Below, piece after piece: positions 11,855 to 24,100 of a stretch of DNA of 64,000 nucleotides. The stretch lies in the NCBI GenBank assembly GCA_905250125.1, contig CAJNOL010000185.1:145160-209159 (forward strand), in the 5' to 3' direction. Below the pieces are notes generated by a model. It did not search any database. It was not told the DNA's origin and saw nothing but the letters and a program-made list of their open reading frames with translations. The DNA is from Rotaria sordida. Taxonomy: Eukaryota; Rotifera; Eurotatoria; Philodinida; Philodinidae. Made by a program: the position numbers and the translations under genes. Within the stretch, counting starts at the first letter, position 1, and every line of letters begins with the position of its first letter.

Positions 11855-13594
11855 TAACACACATCCTCAAACAGAAGGGGAAAGATGTGGGATATGATAG
11901 TATAACGAGTAAAGTATGTGCATCGATAAAAGTAAAATTTTTTATATATATACACATGTATATATAATAACAAAAAAAAAATTTTTTATATATATATGCA
12001 CGTATATACTATAGAATTATTAGTTAAATTAATTAAAAAATAATTGAGTTCGATTCAGCAGTCCATGCCGGGGAGACAGAATTTCACCTTCTCACTGACA
12101 AGGAGGGGCTGTCAAACTCAAAAATTCATTTAAATTGACTTTATCTCATGCATATTAGTCATCGGATCAATATATTATACGCGATGACTCATCCACCAAT
12201 CACAATGCATTATAATTGAAGCACTTTTATAGTACTGGCCATACTGTACAGTGCGAACAATAATTCACGTGTTCCAGTTGGACGACTTTACTATTAACTG
12301 AACATTAACATGATATATACATATATTCCACATCAAAAGGAAAGAAAAAATTTTATATATGGATAACAATGGAACTGTCCTTATATATCAAGGAAAGAAA
12401 AATTTTATATATGGATAAAAAATCGAATATCTATATATACAAAGTTATACATCATTTGATCTTTTCGATATACAAAACAAACACACATTTATTATAGTGA
12501 TTTATTATGTCTGCCTTAACAAGAAATTCATCTAATCCACCACCATACTTCTATGATTTAAATCCACAACAACAAAAGAATTGGATGAAAACTACTCGTC
12601 GAATGGAAAAAAACGAAGAACTACGGGCAGAATATCCGCCTTTTCAATCACCATCAAATTTTACAATTATTCCTCTTCACCATTATTCATCAATCGAAAC
12701 AGTAGAAGAATTAATAATGATTGGCATATTATGATTGAAAAATCAATTGAACAGGAAGCTTCTGCAGTCATTCGATTAGGATTCAATAATGTTAAATTTG
12801 TATCTATAGAAGTTGAACATAAACGTAATCGTTTACGTTCTCAATATGATCCATTATTAAAATAGATGAAGAAAAAATATCTCAATGAGAAAACGTCTTT
12901 ATTCAAATAATACCTATGAACAATGCAAAGAACATCAAACACAATTAGAAGAACAATTAAAACAATTAACTGAAAATCTTAATGAAAAGATCTTGAATTA
13001 AAACAACAACATGAACTATTTGAAAAATTAAAAATTGATTATGAACATCAACATTTTTATTTAATTGAACGTGAGGAAAATATTCGTTTACTTAAAATTG
13101 AATTAGAACAACATGAAAAATTAAAAGCAAATCTTTTTAAAGAATATGAAAATCAAACAAATCAATTAGAAAATAATTTAGAACAACAAAAATTATTATT
13201 ATTAAATGCAACACAAGATCAAGATGAAATTTTTTCATTAAAATTAAAACAACAACATGAATTAAATAATTATTATGAAACAAGTGAACGAACTATTAAT
13301 TTATTAGAACAAAATTTACGTATTGCTAAACATGATTTAGATATTGCAAAACAAGATCATGATACACTTCAAGATGAAATTAATGATTATAAAATTCGAG
13401 CACAACGTGTTCTTAAACAACATCAATTAAATCAACGTGAACGTACACCATCATTAGCAAATAAACAAATCGAATAAGAAGAAACAATTGAACAATCAAA
13501 TATAACTCTTCGAGAGGCAAATAATAAAACTCAATTATTAATATCAGAACATACAATACATGAACTCACGGATGTGTGAGGACACACATCTAAT
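11855..13594 (+). other. Post-pol region with coiled-coil-coding cargo, decayed
   Basis: Behind pol lie about 650 bp of non-coding sequence. From about 12507 to 13480 the sequence has strong coding character but is broken in a few places. The first part would encode a Pro/Asn-rich segment (MSALTRNSSNPPPYFYDLNP). The second part is dense in Gln, Glu, Leu and Lys with heptad-like spacing, and its end reads DYKIRAQRVLKQ, which recalls golgin/GRIP-type coiled coils of animals. No membrane segment or fusion peptide is visible, so it does not look like an envelope gene. It could be a captured host transcript; that is inference. A GGAGGGGCTGTCA stretch near 12102 resembles a polypurine tract followed by an LTR start, and could mark an older 3' boundary. 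Confidence 0.6.
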
Positions 13595-13609
13595 AGGAGA
13601 GAGGAGGAA
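13595..13609 (+). other. Polypurine tract
   Basis: An unbroken purine run (AGGAGA, GAGGAGGAA) immediately before the right LTR, as expected of the plus-strand primer. Confidence 0.85.
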
Positions 13610-13811
13610 TGTTAGCGGTGATTCATCATCCAGCTATCTCTCTCTTCTTTCTCTTTCTTCTTTTATTCTTCCAACACTGTTATTGTTATATCTCTTTCTT
13701 TTTCTCCTTTTTCTCTCTTCTCTATTGTTATATATATATATGTACGTAATTTCAAGGACATTTTAGAATAAAATAAAGTAAACAAGTATAAGCTCGTGAA
13801 ACGAGCTAACA
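13610..13811 (+). repeat. 3' LTR
   Basis: 202 bp; I found no difference from the left LTR. It is followed by the AGTAG target duplication at 13812-13816. Confidence 0.95.
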
Positions 13812-13816
13812 AGTAG

Positions 13817-16273
13817 TTTACTTTGTAATTCTCGAGCCACTTAATTTTTCCATACAAAATGATCTCGAGAATGAATAATTATTGAGAACAATAGAGTTTA
13901 ATCGAAAAAGAAATGAAAAATAGTCATGTCAACGTAGAAAACAAAATAAGTTCCTTTGATGAACTTTTGAAGTTCCCATGAAAAAAAGCAAGTAGAAATT
14001 AAAAGCTTACCGAAAATCTAATTATATTTCAAGAAAAAGTTAGCGGTATTGCTTATTGTTATTTTTTTTTTAATTGAGAATAGAAAATTGATTTCAAAGA
14101 TTGAGATAATGATGCAATTGTTATACTAATCACGCCAAACGACGAAGAGTCATTAATTACTTCAGTTACTAACAGAATTATTCATTCGTATCGATCCATC
14201 ATATAAAGAAAAATAATTCTTGTTCTAACTATTATTTCTTTAATGGAAAGAAAGGACGTTCAACGAAATGCTCACACAGTTGAATCAGATTTTCAATTCA
14301 ACAATATATTTTTACTGTATTAGTATTTTCAGATTGAAAATAATTCTAAACTGTATACACCCAAAAGTAACAGTACTGTATAACTCTGAACGATATTTTA
14401 TTATGTATCAAATTTTCGATTTAAATCAATTCAACATTAAAATATCTTAAGGAATAATATCATCTTTTCGAATTTAATAATCAAACTTTAATATTGTTCT
14501 TTTGCATTATGTTTATAACGGCGAAATTTGGTTTTTGAGAACTTCATCGAATAAACTGTATGTAGATTTTTATTTCATTTCTAATCAAATCTGTATTTCA
14601 TATGTACAATCTATCATATGCTTGTTTTTATTTATAATCGAGTTTCTGTAAATCAATATCTCTATGAATAACAGTTATATCTGATTCTTTTGTTTTGAAA
14701 CATATGTCAAACATTGAACATGCAAATTAGATATTAATAGAGATAAACAAAACAATAAAAGTAAAGTAACAGCATCTGATGTTAGAGTTTTACTAAACAA
14801 ATGACGTTGAATATTAATGATATACTTAAACAAAATAACTCTACTAGAAAGATCTACCATAAAACTATTTTTTCAGATAATCCAGAAGAAAAATCATATG
14901 CTTTAGTTTGGATCAATATTATTCATAGAACATTCGTTGAAAGTCAGTATGAATTAACAAAGATGTTATTTTGTTTTTCATTTGTTTTGTGTTGATGACA
15001 TCTGAAAAAGAACTGTTCCACGAAATTTTACGTATTCTACTGTTAGAATATTGAATGTAGGAATATTATTAAAAAACCAAAATTATTAATATCCGAAAAT
15101 TTACATTCATCATTATAGAGATTTTATGAGTTGTTTTTAATGACATTGTATATAAAAACATGATTTTATTTGTTCCATCAATCTACGTAAACCAAAAAAC
15201 AAAAAAAAGAATTACAAGTAATTAGTTTATAAGTGAGAATTTCGATGATGATGGCGGACGAGCTTGCTTCTCATCATTATGAATAGGATTTTTCATTCGT
15301 ATAGGAGAGAATAACATGAAGAAATCAAGACAAATTATATGAATAATACAGCATTAATGCGAATAGAGTAAACTTTCAGAAATAGTTTGTATACATGCGA
15401 AAATTGCTGAGTGAAAACTAAAATCCATAATTGAAGCCCTTTAGACAGTGAATCTTCAATTTCCATGCAAAAATCAAACGTTCCATATCTGAAAATTCGA
15501 AATATTGGAATCTTTGATTTTTAAACTCACTATTTCTGACAATTTGCTCTATTTGCATCAACATTATATGGTTTATAAAGTTTGTTTTTTATTTCTTTTT
15601 ATTCTCTTAGATAACAACTCAAAACTACCTAAGAAACTCTTCACATGTATTTTTCTTGTTTAATAATACAACAAATTTCTTTAGTAAATTTAACCGTAAA
15701 CTTCATGAAAGTTTTTATTTATATTATTTGTATAACTTTGAATAAAATTTTATGACTCAAGCTGTATATATTCAACATATCATCTAACAGTTTTTAATCT
15801 GTCTAAACCACATTTCTTTCTACTCTATTCTATTATATTGTAGATCTTGCATTAATTCGAAAAAAAAACAGTTGCTGTATCTCCTGTACTCGACTGAATT
15901 CGGGCAAATTGTACCAAAATATGCATCACAACATGGGAAACATGACAGTATGATTGATGGGTATATAAGGTGAGGCTAATAATTTGAATTTATAGGAATA
16001 ACTCAGCTAGAAAAGTTAGAGGATCTGGATGAACACTCTGTTACCATCAATCTGAATCAAAAAGAAGATATTAGAATGTATGCTGCGTTAAGAAGAACGC
16101 AATGGGCACACGCAGACATATGTGAAATGCTGTGATCGAGCATATGTGGTGAAGATTGGTTTTGCTGAAGAAATATATTTAAATTAAAAGTAACAAAATA
16201 TTTCTAGTTATAATATTTTCGATTCTTGATTGAATACTAATGATTTTATGAATAAACAATATTCGTATTGTTG
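13817..16273. other. Intergenic, mostly empty
   Basis: No supported gene. Around 15995-16135 one frame on the plus strand has protein-like composition (it contains QLEKLEDLDEH and EDIRMYAALRRTQWAH) but no start, splice partner or homology that I recognise. It may be a stray exon or gene debris. Confidence 0.4.
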
Positions 16274-16948
16274 CTATGATTGGAATCCATATAGGTCTAA
16301 ATTTGTGTAATCTTCATTTTGAATAATTAAATTTCTATGAAATAATTCTATTTTGTTATTATCAGTTTGCTTAAATATAACCGGACAAACACAAAATTTT
16401 GTTAAGTAATTAATTAATTCTGATTTATACATATGACCTTTACCAATTTGATATCCAGTTAATCTAACAGAGAATTTATATCCTTTGTCTTCTTCTGATA
16501 ATTTTGAATCAGCTTCTTGATTTTGAAGTTCATAAGTGCAAAGAGTTTCTCCTTTTTGAATTGTTTCTGAACGCCATTTTTCTCGATCATATTTTGTATC
16601 TCCATTAGGAATATAAACTCTATATTCGTCAAATTTAATTTCTTCTTGTTTAGTTTCTGCATTTTTCATTAGAACTTTTTCATAAATTATTTCAATTGGA
16701 CAAACAGTTTTATCATTTAGAGATTGTTCATACAAGTTTTCAATATGACAAGCAAATAATTTTGCTTGTTCTAAGGACATTAAAGGAAGAGAAGATAAAC
16801 GAATTGGTTTATTGATATTAATAATATCTTCATTACTATTTGAAGCAGCAGGAATAGATCCTTCGACACTTATTGCTGTTGTAGAATCATTAGAATTGCT
16901 CATGATTGAAGTCAGTAATAATGGAATCTTATTGTTAGTTGGAAGCAC
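16274..16948 (-). CDS. Hypothetical protein, 224 residues or about 209 from the second Met
   Basis: A single-exon frame with protein-like composition; I do not recognise the family. The first Met starts a short hydrophobic lead (MLPTNNKIPLLL), and the second (MSNSNDSTT, residue 16) is an equally good start. Residues 16-50 are Ser/Asn-rich and probably disordered. The rest is a compact mixed charged domain with FACHIENLYEQSLND, VRLTGYQIGKGHMYKSELI and a C-terminus YTNLDLYGFQS. No signal peptide, membrane segment or metal motif is clear. It stands alone, with no conserved neighbour. It could be a lineage-specific cytosolic protein or the last exon of a longer gene. Confidence 0.6.
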   Translation of the reverse strand: MLPTNNKIPLLLTSIMSNSNDSTTAISVEGSIPAASNSNEDIININKPIRLSSLPLMSLEQAKLFACHIENLYEQSLNDKTVCPIEIIYEKVLMKNAETKQEEIKFDEYRVYIPNGDTKYDREKWRSETIQKGETLCTYELQNQEADSKLSEEDKGYKFSVRLTGYQIGKGHMYKSELINYLTKFCVCPVIFKQTDNNKIELFHRNLIIQNEDYTNLDLYGFQS

Positions 16949-19161
16949 TACAAACTAAAATTTCTTTTAAAATTTAGTTCAAATTTTAATTCGAATGAAT
17001 AATAAGAAGAGAGAAATAATGGCACATAGAGAATGATGAGAGAAGTGAATGAATGTATAACGAAGAAACTCGATGTACGAAAGCAAGAAAAAAAAAGAAA
17101 GAACTAGAACAACACAGGTGCTGTATGAATAATCTATTTGCATAATACTGAATGAGAAGAGAAGGGACACGAAATAGTAACACAACAGAAAGAAAAAAAG
17201 AAAATAAATACACAGGAAGGCTCACAGCCTATAACAGACTACTCAGTCACGACTCTCGGCTCGATAGAACTTGACACAAACTTCGAGTTCAATCTTATAA
17301 AGCTAGACTCGAAAACTCGAAGTTGACCGAAACTCTATTCTCTTTCACATCTAATAGTTCTCTCTCATTTATTCTTTTTGACTTTGTTTTATTGATGGTG
17401 AAGTAACTAGAGTAACGTGTAAAAAAAACATCAGCATAATCGAATAAAGATGAAACATGGAGAAAAACTAAAATAATATCACTCAAATGTAATGACATTT
17501 TCTTGACCTATCGCTGTAGGTTTAGATTTTTTTGAAGATATCATCATTTTTAATTCGAAGAAGACATGTACTGAAACTAGATGTTGCAAAAAATCAAAAA
17601 ATATTCACATAAGAGCGCAGAGTTTGTTTTTTTCTTTTCTCTCTGAAAGGCTGTCGAAATAGTATATAAGTAATTATAGCATGTTATTCTGTATTTTTTC
17701 TTTTTTCTTTCTTCATACATGATGCAATAGTATCAACGTGGCAAAATATGTGTAAATATTTAGAATATTCAGATGAATAAGAGACGACTATTGCTCATTA
17801 AACCCATTTTATGAGAAATAATAAATAATTCAATGATTTTCTTTCATAAAAAGATGAAATATCTATATAATTCTTTTACAAGGAATTTTGAATGGTATTG
17901 ATGAAGAATTCATGAATCCGACCGATGGCAATATGATGAAATACAGAACCATAGTGGCAACTATTGATGATGCCTTATGTTAGATTTCAATAGTTACATT
18001 AGACATGAAGAGAATGAGGATTTTCAATTTTCTTTGATTCCACTATTCCTACTGGCCTATGTACAATTTACCATGCACTATCGTCCATTTAATGAATTCA
18101 ATAACAATCTTCGCCTGCTGTTCATGAGTAGCAGAAACAACAAAAAAGAAAAATGTCATCACCAAACGCATAAAAGAGAAATATGTTAGACAACTAAAGC
18201 ATGCAAGTGATACTTTTAGAATAATAGTCAATAATGATACCCTATATGCAGATAGCAATTCATTTGCATCATTACTATCAAACACACCGTCTTCATATTA
18301 TATTTCAGTTTCTGTGACACTCGCCTATCGAGCGGATTCAATCCATTGAGATTCAGCAATATGGAGCATACATCGAATACCAATTCACTTAGTCTTAAGG
18401 CGAAGATCAAGGATGAGTTCAAACTGTATGATTTTATTGCATGAGGAAGTAAAAAGAATTCTTAAAAAGAACCCAAGTAAGACAAAGATGAATAGAATTT
18501 TGTGGAAAAGTGGAATGATTATAGATAATCCTTTTTAAGATTCATTTATGTTTTGTGCTTTGATAGAGTTTTTTCTAAACTCACCCCTATTCTCAAGAAA
18601 TAGAGGTAAAGAGTTGCCGACCAATCCCTGAAGGGATCCAGACTCTGGGAAACCGGTTGGACAAATTTTTCAAAGGTGAATCACATAAGATATTCCCTCA
18701 TGGTCAATCTGCTATGTTCAAGTGGTTTTTAGTCAAAAACAATAAAGGCGAAAAAATGATCCTACCGCCATTTATCCTTTGAAATGCAAATGTTGTAAAC
18801 AGAGACATTAAAAATGGATTGAAACACACCTTACTCAACCTTAAGATCTCAGTTTGACGCATATTGGATTAAAAGAACCGCATTTCATTTGTTTGCCTCT
18901 CAATAAAAACCGTGCTCATTTTGCCCATTGTTTTTTTTCTGACACAAGAGATGTTCCCCATTGATGCAAAAATTTTGCTTACGTCACTGGTGACCAAAGT
19001 TTAGTCTGATCATTATGAATCAGAAAGACTTCTGAATTTTGTTAGTTAAAGCAAAACATTTTGCTAATTTTGATTCATTAAACACAATGAATTTTATTTG
19101 CATTCTTCTAGACTATCTTTCAGAAAAGTAAAGTTCGCGAATAAGATGTTGAAGAAATTTT
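16949..19161. other. Intergenic with weak gene debris
   Basis: No complete gene. Short stretches near 17880-17985 and 18600-19010 have coding-like composition but are interrupted every few dozen codons and match nothing I recognise. They may be remains of an old gene or transposon. Confidence 0.4.
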
Positions 19162-20284
19162 GTGTTTGGATGTATCATATCTTCAACGATACCGATAACC
19201 ATTGAAGTTAATTTTTCTAATATAAAGTTATCTCGAGTTAAATCTGTCAGTGTAGAATTACAAAAAGCTGATTTTATAGGAGCATCTGCAGACAATATTC
19301 AATTAATTCGAGCAAATTTAAGTCAATCAACTATAAATAATGAACAAATAAGTCAAGATTTATTTGTTTATAATACAATTTTACCTAATGGTACTTATGC
19401 ACGAAATAAAACATTTATTAAAAATGGAGATAATAAACAAGGTTTAAATCAATGGAATATCACATCAGGAATAATTGAAGTCAAAGATTCTTGTTTTATA
19501 GATAAAAATAATTCAACTATGATTCAACGTATAAATACAACAGATGCAAGACTTTATAGTTCTTATCCATCATTTATCTATTGTTTATCTTTTCTCGTCC
19601 ATGGACAAGAAAATCTAGTGATTCAAATAATTCAATCGAATCAAAAACGAGTCATTATTGGTGTAAATAATATTAGTCAAAGTATGTTGATTTCAGTTTT
19701 TAATATATAATAAAATCTACAATCAAATTTACCGATATATTTCGCTGTATTGTATGCGAATTGAGTTGAGACAGATCAGTGGACAGTACACAAAAACCAG
19801 ACGACAAAAAAACGCTTTTTTACACTTTTGGATAAGTTTTCAACAATTTTTTTTAATAAGAAGTGGATACATCATTTTGATCCGCACTTCATGTATCTAC
19901 TCAAGTTTGAAAAACGTTTAAACATCTGGATGAGAATGCGAGTTGAACAGTTTCCACAAAGCGAAAATAACCTTTTCTTTACGGTGCTCTCGGCTCCTTC
20001 TGACAACACAGTTTAGTATAGCTTCACATTCTTAGAATTTTTCGAGCTTTGAATTATCTGTAGATTTTGAGAAGCATCGTTGTCAGATATTTGAATTTTG
20101 TTATTCATTTATTTTAGTAATATCATCTTCCTGCAACAGAATTTCTACAAGCTCATTGAATTTTTGTTATTGGTCATATTGTAAAGATTCAATTGCTGAA
20201 ACTGATTATATTGATCTAAAATTTATTTTTGGATATATCAATGATTCAACAAATATTATAGCTGTGAAAGAACAAATGTTTTGA
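19162..20284 (+). pseudogene. 3' part of a pentapeptide-like extracellular protein gene, 5' end missing
   Basis: Two exons join in phase: 19162(or earlier)-19681, ending in the donor A|GTATGT, and 20118-20284, after TTTTAG, ending TGA. The first exon has a pentapeptide-like segment (LQKADFIGASADN, LIRANLSQST), then LPNGTYARNKTFIKNGD and a Trp/Cys-bearing beta-rich part. Exon 2 has paired cysteines and ends KEQMF. Many potential N-glycosylation sites (NNS, NGT, NKT) suggest secretion. Bdelloids have many proteins that place pentapeptide-like repeats before such a LPNGT...KNGD domain. No signal peptide or membrane segment is found upstream, so the 5' exons are lost or too diverged to see. It could still be a live gene with a remote first exon. 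Confidence 0.5.
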
Positions 20285-20363
20285 ACATTATGTTTTTATT
20301 GTTTTTATAAATATAATAAAAATCGATTAATTATTTCTCAACTTGTGAAAATAAATGAAAGAA

Positions 20364-20420
20364 GGATGGGTATGGATCTGGACAAAGAGAAGATTCGAAC
20401 CTACACCTACATCCACCTGC
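20364..20420. repeat. Degenerate telomere-like foldback
   Basis: GGATGGGTATGG, then a spacer containing GAGAAGAT, then CCTACACCTACATCCACC. The GAGAAGAT spacer also occurs in the foldbacks at 50.78 and 58.09 kb. Confidence 0.5.
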
Positions 20421-20663
20421 AAATGTATCACAGATCTAAGTGTCTCTTTTTATATTTCATGTTCACTTTGTTATCTTTACAAATTCCGAACAGATAACCT
20501 GATAAAATTGCGCCAAACATAAGTGTAGCGCTTCATTCGTTTATCAAATACCTTCGAAACACTCATGTATCTAGTTAAAAACCTTTTCGTCCCTCCTTAT
20601 TTACTATCCTTTCTAACTTAGACACCGTCAATTCAATGTTTTCATGACGCTATTCCACTCGAA

Positions 20664-20700
20664 GGGTGTGTGGTGTTGGCCTACCCAAATCTACACTCAC
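20664..20700. repeat. Degenerate telomere-like foldback at a duplication edge
   Basis: GGGTGTGTGGTGTTGG followed by CCTACCC and CTACACTCAC. It ends where the block shared with 63287-63772 begins. Confidence 0.5.
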
Positions 20701-21186
20701 AAGAACTATCGTCTTTTAGAGTTTTCATGCTTTGTATATTTTATATTAATTCAATGAAGCTAAAGAAAGCATATCAGGTCCACATTTCAGCCGCGATGGG
20801 CCTACGCTAACAAGCTTTTGTAATAAATGCACTAATTTTTCTTTTTCTCTTTGTCATTATCATTATTGGTTGTTTTCTATAAGTTGTTTGTCAGTCTAGT
20901 TTATTATTGATAATCGAATAAAATGACATGTCAAGTGTAAAAGAAATGATGAAGTAATTTTTGATGTGTTCATAAATTCAATGAAAAAAAATCAATGAAA
21001 AAAACTTCCATTCACAATGAAGATTATGGATAAAATAGCGATATAATGAATGAAAAATAAAGATGATTCTAATTCGAATCTAATGCATCTTTGATTAATA
21101 GTTCAGAATAAATATATTCATTGTTAACTGTATCCGTTTGAAGTTTATTATTATTCTTTCGCATTAAATAATGCTTGCATAATATA
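20697..21186. repeat. Segmental duplication, copy A (3' end and downstream region of the receptor gene)
   Basis: About 490 bp nearly the same as 63287-63772 in the same orientation. It covers the downstream region and the last 118 or so coding bases of the WSC/lectin receptor (cytoplasmic tail). Similarity starts at CACAAGAACTA next to telomere-like repeats and stops within TGCATAATATA. Confidence 0.85.
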
Positions 21187-24100
21187 TATATAAATCCAGA
21201 GAGTGTAACGACAAACACAATTGAACAAATCAAGATAATCAATGCGAAAACTTTCTTTGTATTTTTAGTAAATTTTTGAAAATTTGATTCATCATTTGAT
21301 GTAAGACTTGACTTATAATTCATTGAAAAGTTAGTATAATCACTATAAATAAATACAAGACATATGATAAAATTCGAGAAGACCATTAATTCAGTATTTT
21401 GAATGAAGTTGAATAATGGGTATGTTTTCTTTTTGTAATATGAATAGAAATATAGTAATAGCATCCTATCATAAATATGATTTTTCTTATCAACAGTCAA
21501 ATCACTTGGAAAGTTATAATGCAATTCTGATTAAGTCTCAGTATAAAATTTTTTTCACAAACAATCATCAAATATGAAATGAAAACAACCGATATAATTC
21601 TTTATTGAAGATTACGGGAGAAAGACTTTTGATATTATCAATCAAAATCAATAGTGATGACACTATTTGAAAGAAAATAGAATAACATACGCTCATTTTA
21701 CTTAAACCCATGGTGAACTGCGGATTATCGGTGGAAAGAAAAGTTCACAATCAATGTACAATTCTCTACAATTGACATGTATAGAGTAAGGACTAGAAAT
21801 TTTCTCAGTCAGGCTTTACAATACAAAAACCATTTGCCATACACATCTGTATCTTACTACTATCAGAGTTGTTCAACTAGATTAGAGTTAAAACAGAGTG
21901 ACATAAAATCGCCATCAGACGGGCTATTGAGCCCACCGGATTCTAGTCCCATCGAATGGACAAAAAAAAGGGAAAAAATGCATTGTATCTTCTAGATGAA
22001 TATCTGATTCCGACGAAGAAATTTACATCATTCAAGTATTGATCGTATTAATTAATATTTGCTGATATATTTATTGTCTCGAGGATCGTACAAAATATAC
22101 TGCAGCACAATGCTCTGTCGATATACAGACTAATTCTCCTTTTTTGTCAGGATTTTCGACTTATCTAAAGAAATTTTATCGTTAGCAAGGAAAATTTTAA
22201 TTATACTATGCAAGCATTTGTATTGATAACTAACCGTTTTGCTGCAACAGCACGTATTTTTACAGTAGGTGATTTTTGACATATTACCGTTGCTGGTCGA
22301 TTACAGGTTTTTTGATCATATGAAATCGATGGTGTAGAATCAGATGAAAAATTAACGTATGCACAACTAATTTGCTGAGTTTTTAGACGGTCTTCATCGT
22401 TTGGTGATAAAGCTGATGATGACATAAATCTTTCATAATGTTGATCAAATGTTTTTCCACATAAAGTATGAAAATTATTGAAATCTAGTACGCTTGGTAA
22501 AGAACTTCCATTGATTGTACTACATCGTCTAATAGTACGGTTTCGATTATCATAAAAAATATCCAGATGTGCAACACCAGAGGATGTGTAACTATGCCGA
22601 CGTAAAACTAAGGACTTTATCAAGAGCAATGTCGTAAGGTGTTCAGGTAGAAATAATATAGCATTATCACGTTCACATTCAGTTTTTGCCTCATTCCAAG
22701 TAGTTTCGTGAAAGGATACTTTATAACAAAGACCGTTCATAAAATGATAATCTGTATCATCACCACATGAATAACCTGTTGATGTATTAACTGATACGAT
22801 TGATGAATCATTATCTGTAGTTGGAAGAATTGCAGTTGAATTAAATTCCAGATGTTTATCAACACAAACTGGTATAGCAGATATTGATGAACATTGATCT
22901 GATTCAATAAAACACTGTTCATAAGTCAACATATTATCAATGAGAATCTTTTTGCGATGAAGAACAATACAATATTCATCAATTGATTTTGATGTTTGTG
23001 AACATTTTCTAATAGAACGATCTGGTGTTTCGTTGTTATTTATGATATTCGATGTACGATCAATCCAAAAATATTTGGTATCATTAAGTACATTGGAAAC
23101 ATCAGAAAATGGAAATTCGTTAAAATGACTTCTAATCAGCATTCGTATGGGTACTACGTCTTGAATTTCTAAAATATCATTTATTTTTGCAAGCATACCA
23201 CCAATAGATTTACAATATGATTGTGCACTTGAGAAAGAGTTTTTGCGTGCTGAAAAATCAGTATGTACACATCGTCGTTTATCTTCAGTAATTTGAAAGT
23301 CTAAAAAACAAAAGAAAATTTCATTATTTTTACTTAATTAAGAAGTTTTGATGTTGTCTGTTCTTACTATGAGGACATTTTGTTGGCATAACATACATTG
23401 AATATATATCTGAATTGTTTGCATCTCCACATGTATAAAAATAATTACTTTGGCATTCTTGAGTACAATTATAATCTTGAATTGTAAATATATTATTTTG
23501 TTGTTTTTTCATTGGGATATTGGTACATAAACATTTATTTGAATTCAGAAGAGCATATTGTTGGTTATACTTTGTACATAATTCTAAACAATGACGTGGA
23601 TGAATATCTTTTATACGATTTAAATTGAATTGATATATTGCTGATTGATTGACAGAATTTAAATGTATACAACTATGATAAAAAAAATCAGGATATGATT
23701 TAGCTTGTTTATTATTTAAGTTATATCTAGACGAATGGTGAAAAACACTTATGTGTAAAACAACAATTGTATCTATATTACCACAGCGTTCATGTTGATT
23801 ACCTAAAATTGTACATAATTATATGAATATATGTTATTATTCACTTAATTACGTATATGTGCAAATTCAAATCAGATGGACGATTGCTTTTTTAGAGTAA
23901 GAAAGTAAAGAAAATAACATAAAAGTTATAAATTTATAGTTTTTTCTACCAGATATATTCATGAATGAAAATGAATCTGTTAATACTACTGTTTACAGTA
24001 GAGTCATTCAATTTCGTAGATTTCGGACTTGAGCATTAAGTCATAAAACACTTTTAGGATCCAAATCTGATTAACTCAAAGACGACTGTGATATATTGAC

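Larger units (their letters stand above)
6461..13811 (+). mobile_element. Ty3/gypsy-type LTR retrotransposon, recent insertion
   Basis: The element is about 7.35 kb. It has two 202-bp LTRs that start TGTTAG and end CTAACA and look identical by eye. The 5-bp duplication AGTAG flanks it at 6456-6460 and 13812-13816. A primer-binding site directly follows the left LTR and a purine-rich tract precedes the right one. Gag-pol is one long frame in the order gag, zinc knuckles, protease, RT, RNase H, integrase, which is the Ty3/gypsy (Metaviridae) order. Identical LTRs mean a very recent insertion. Gag-pol looks whole, while the roughly 1.7 kb behind pol looks decayed with a few breaks. Bdelloid gypsy elements with a third gene (Juno, Vesta) are known; I cannot say which lineage this is. 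Confidence 0.95.
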
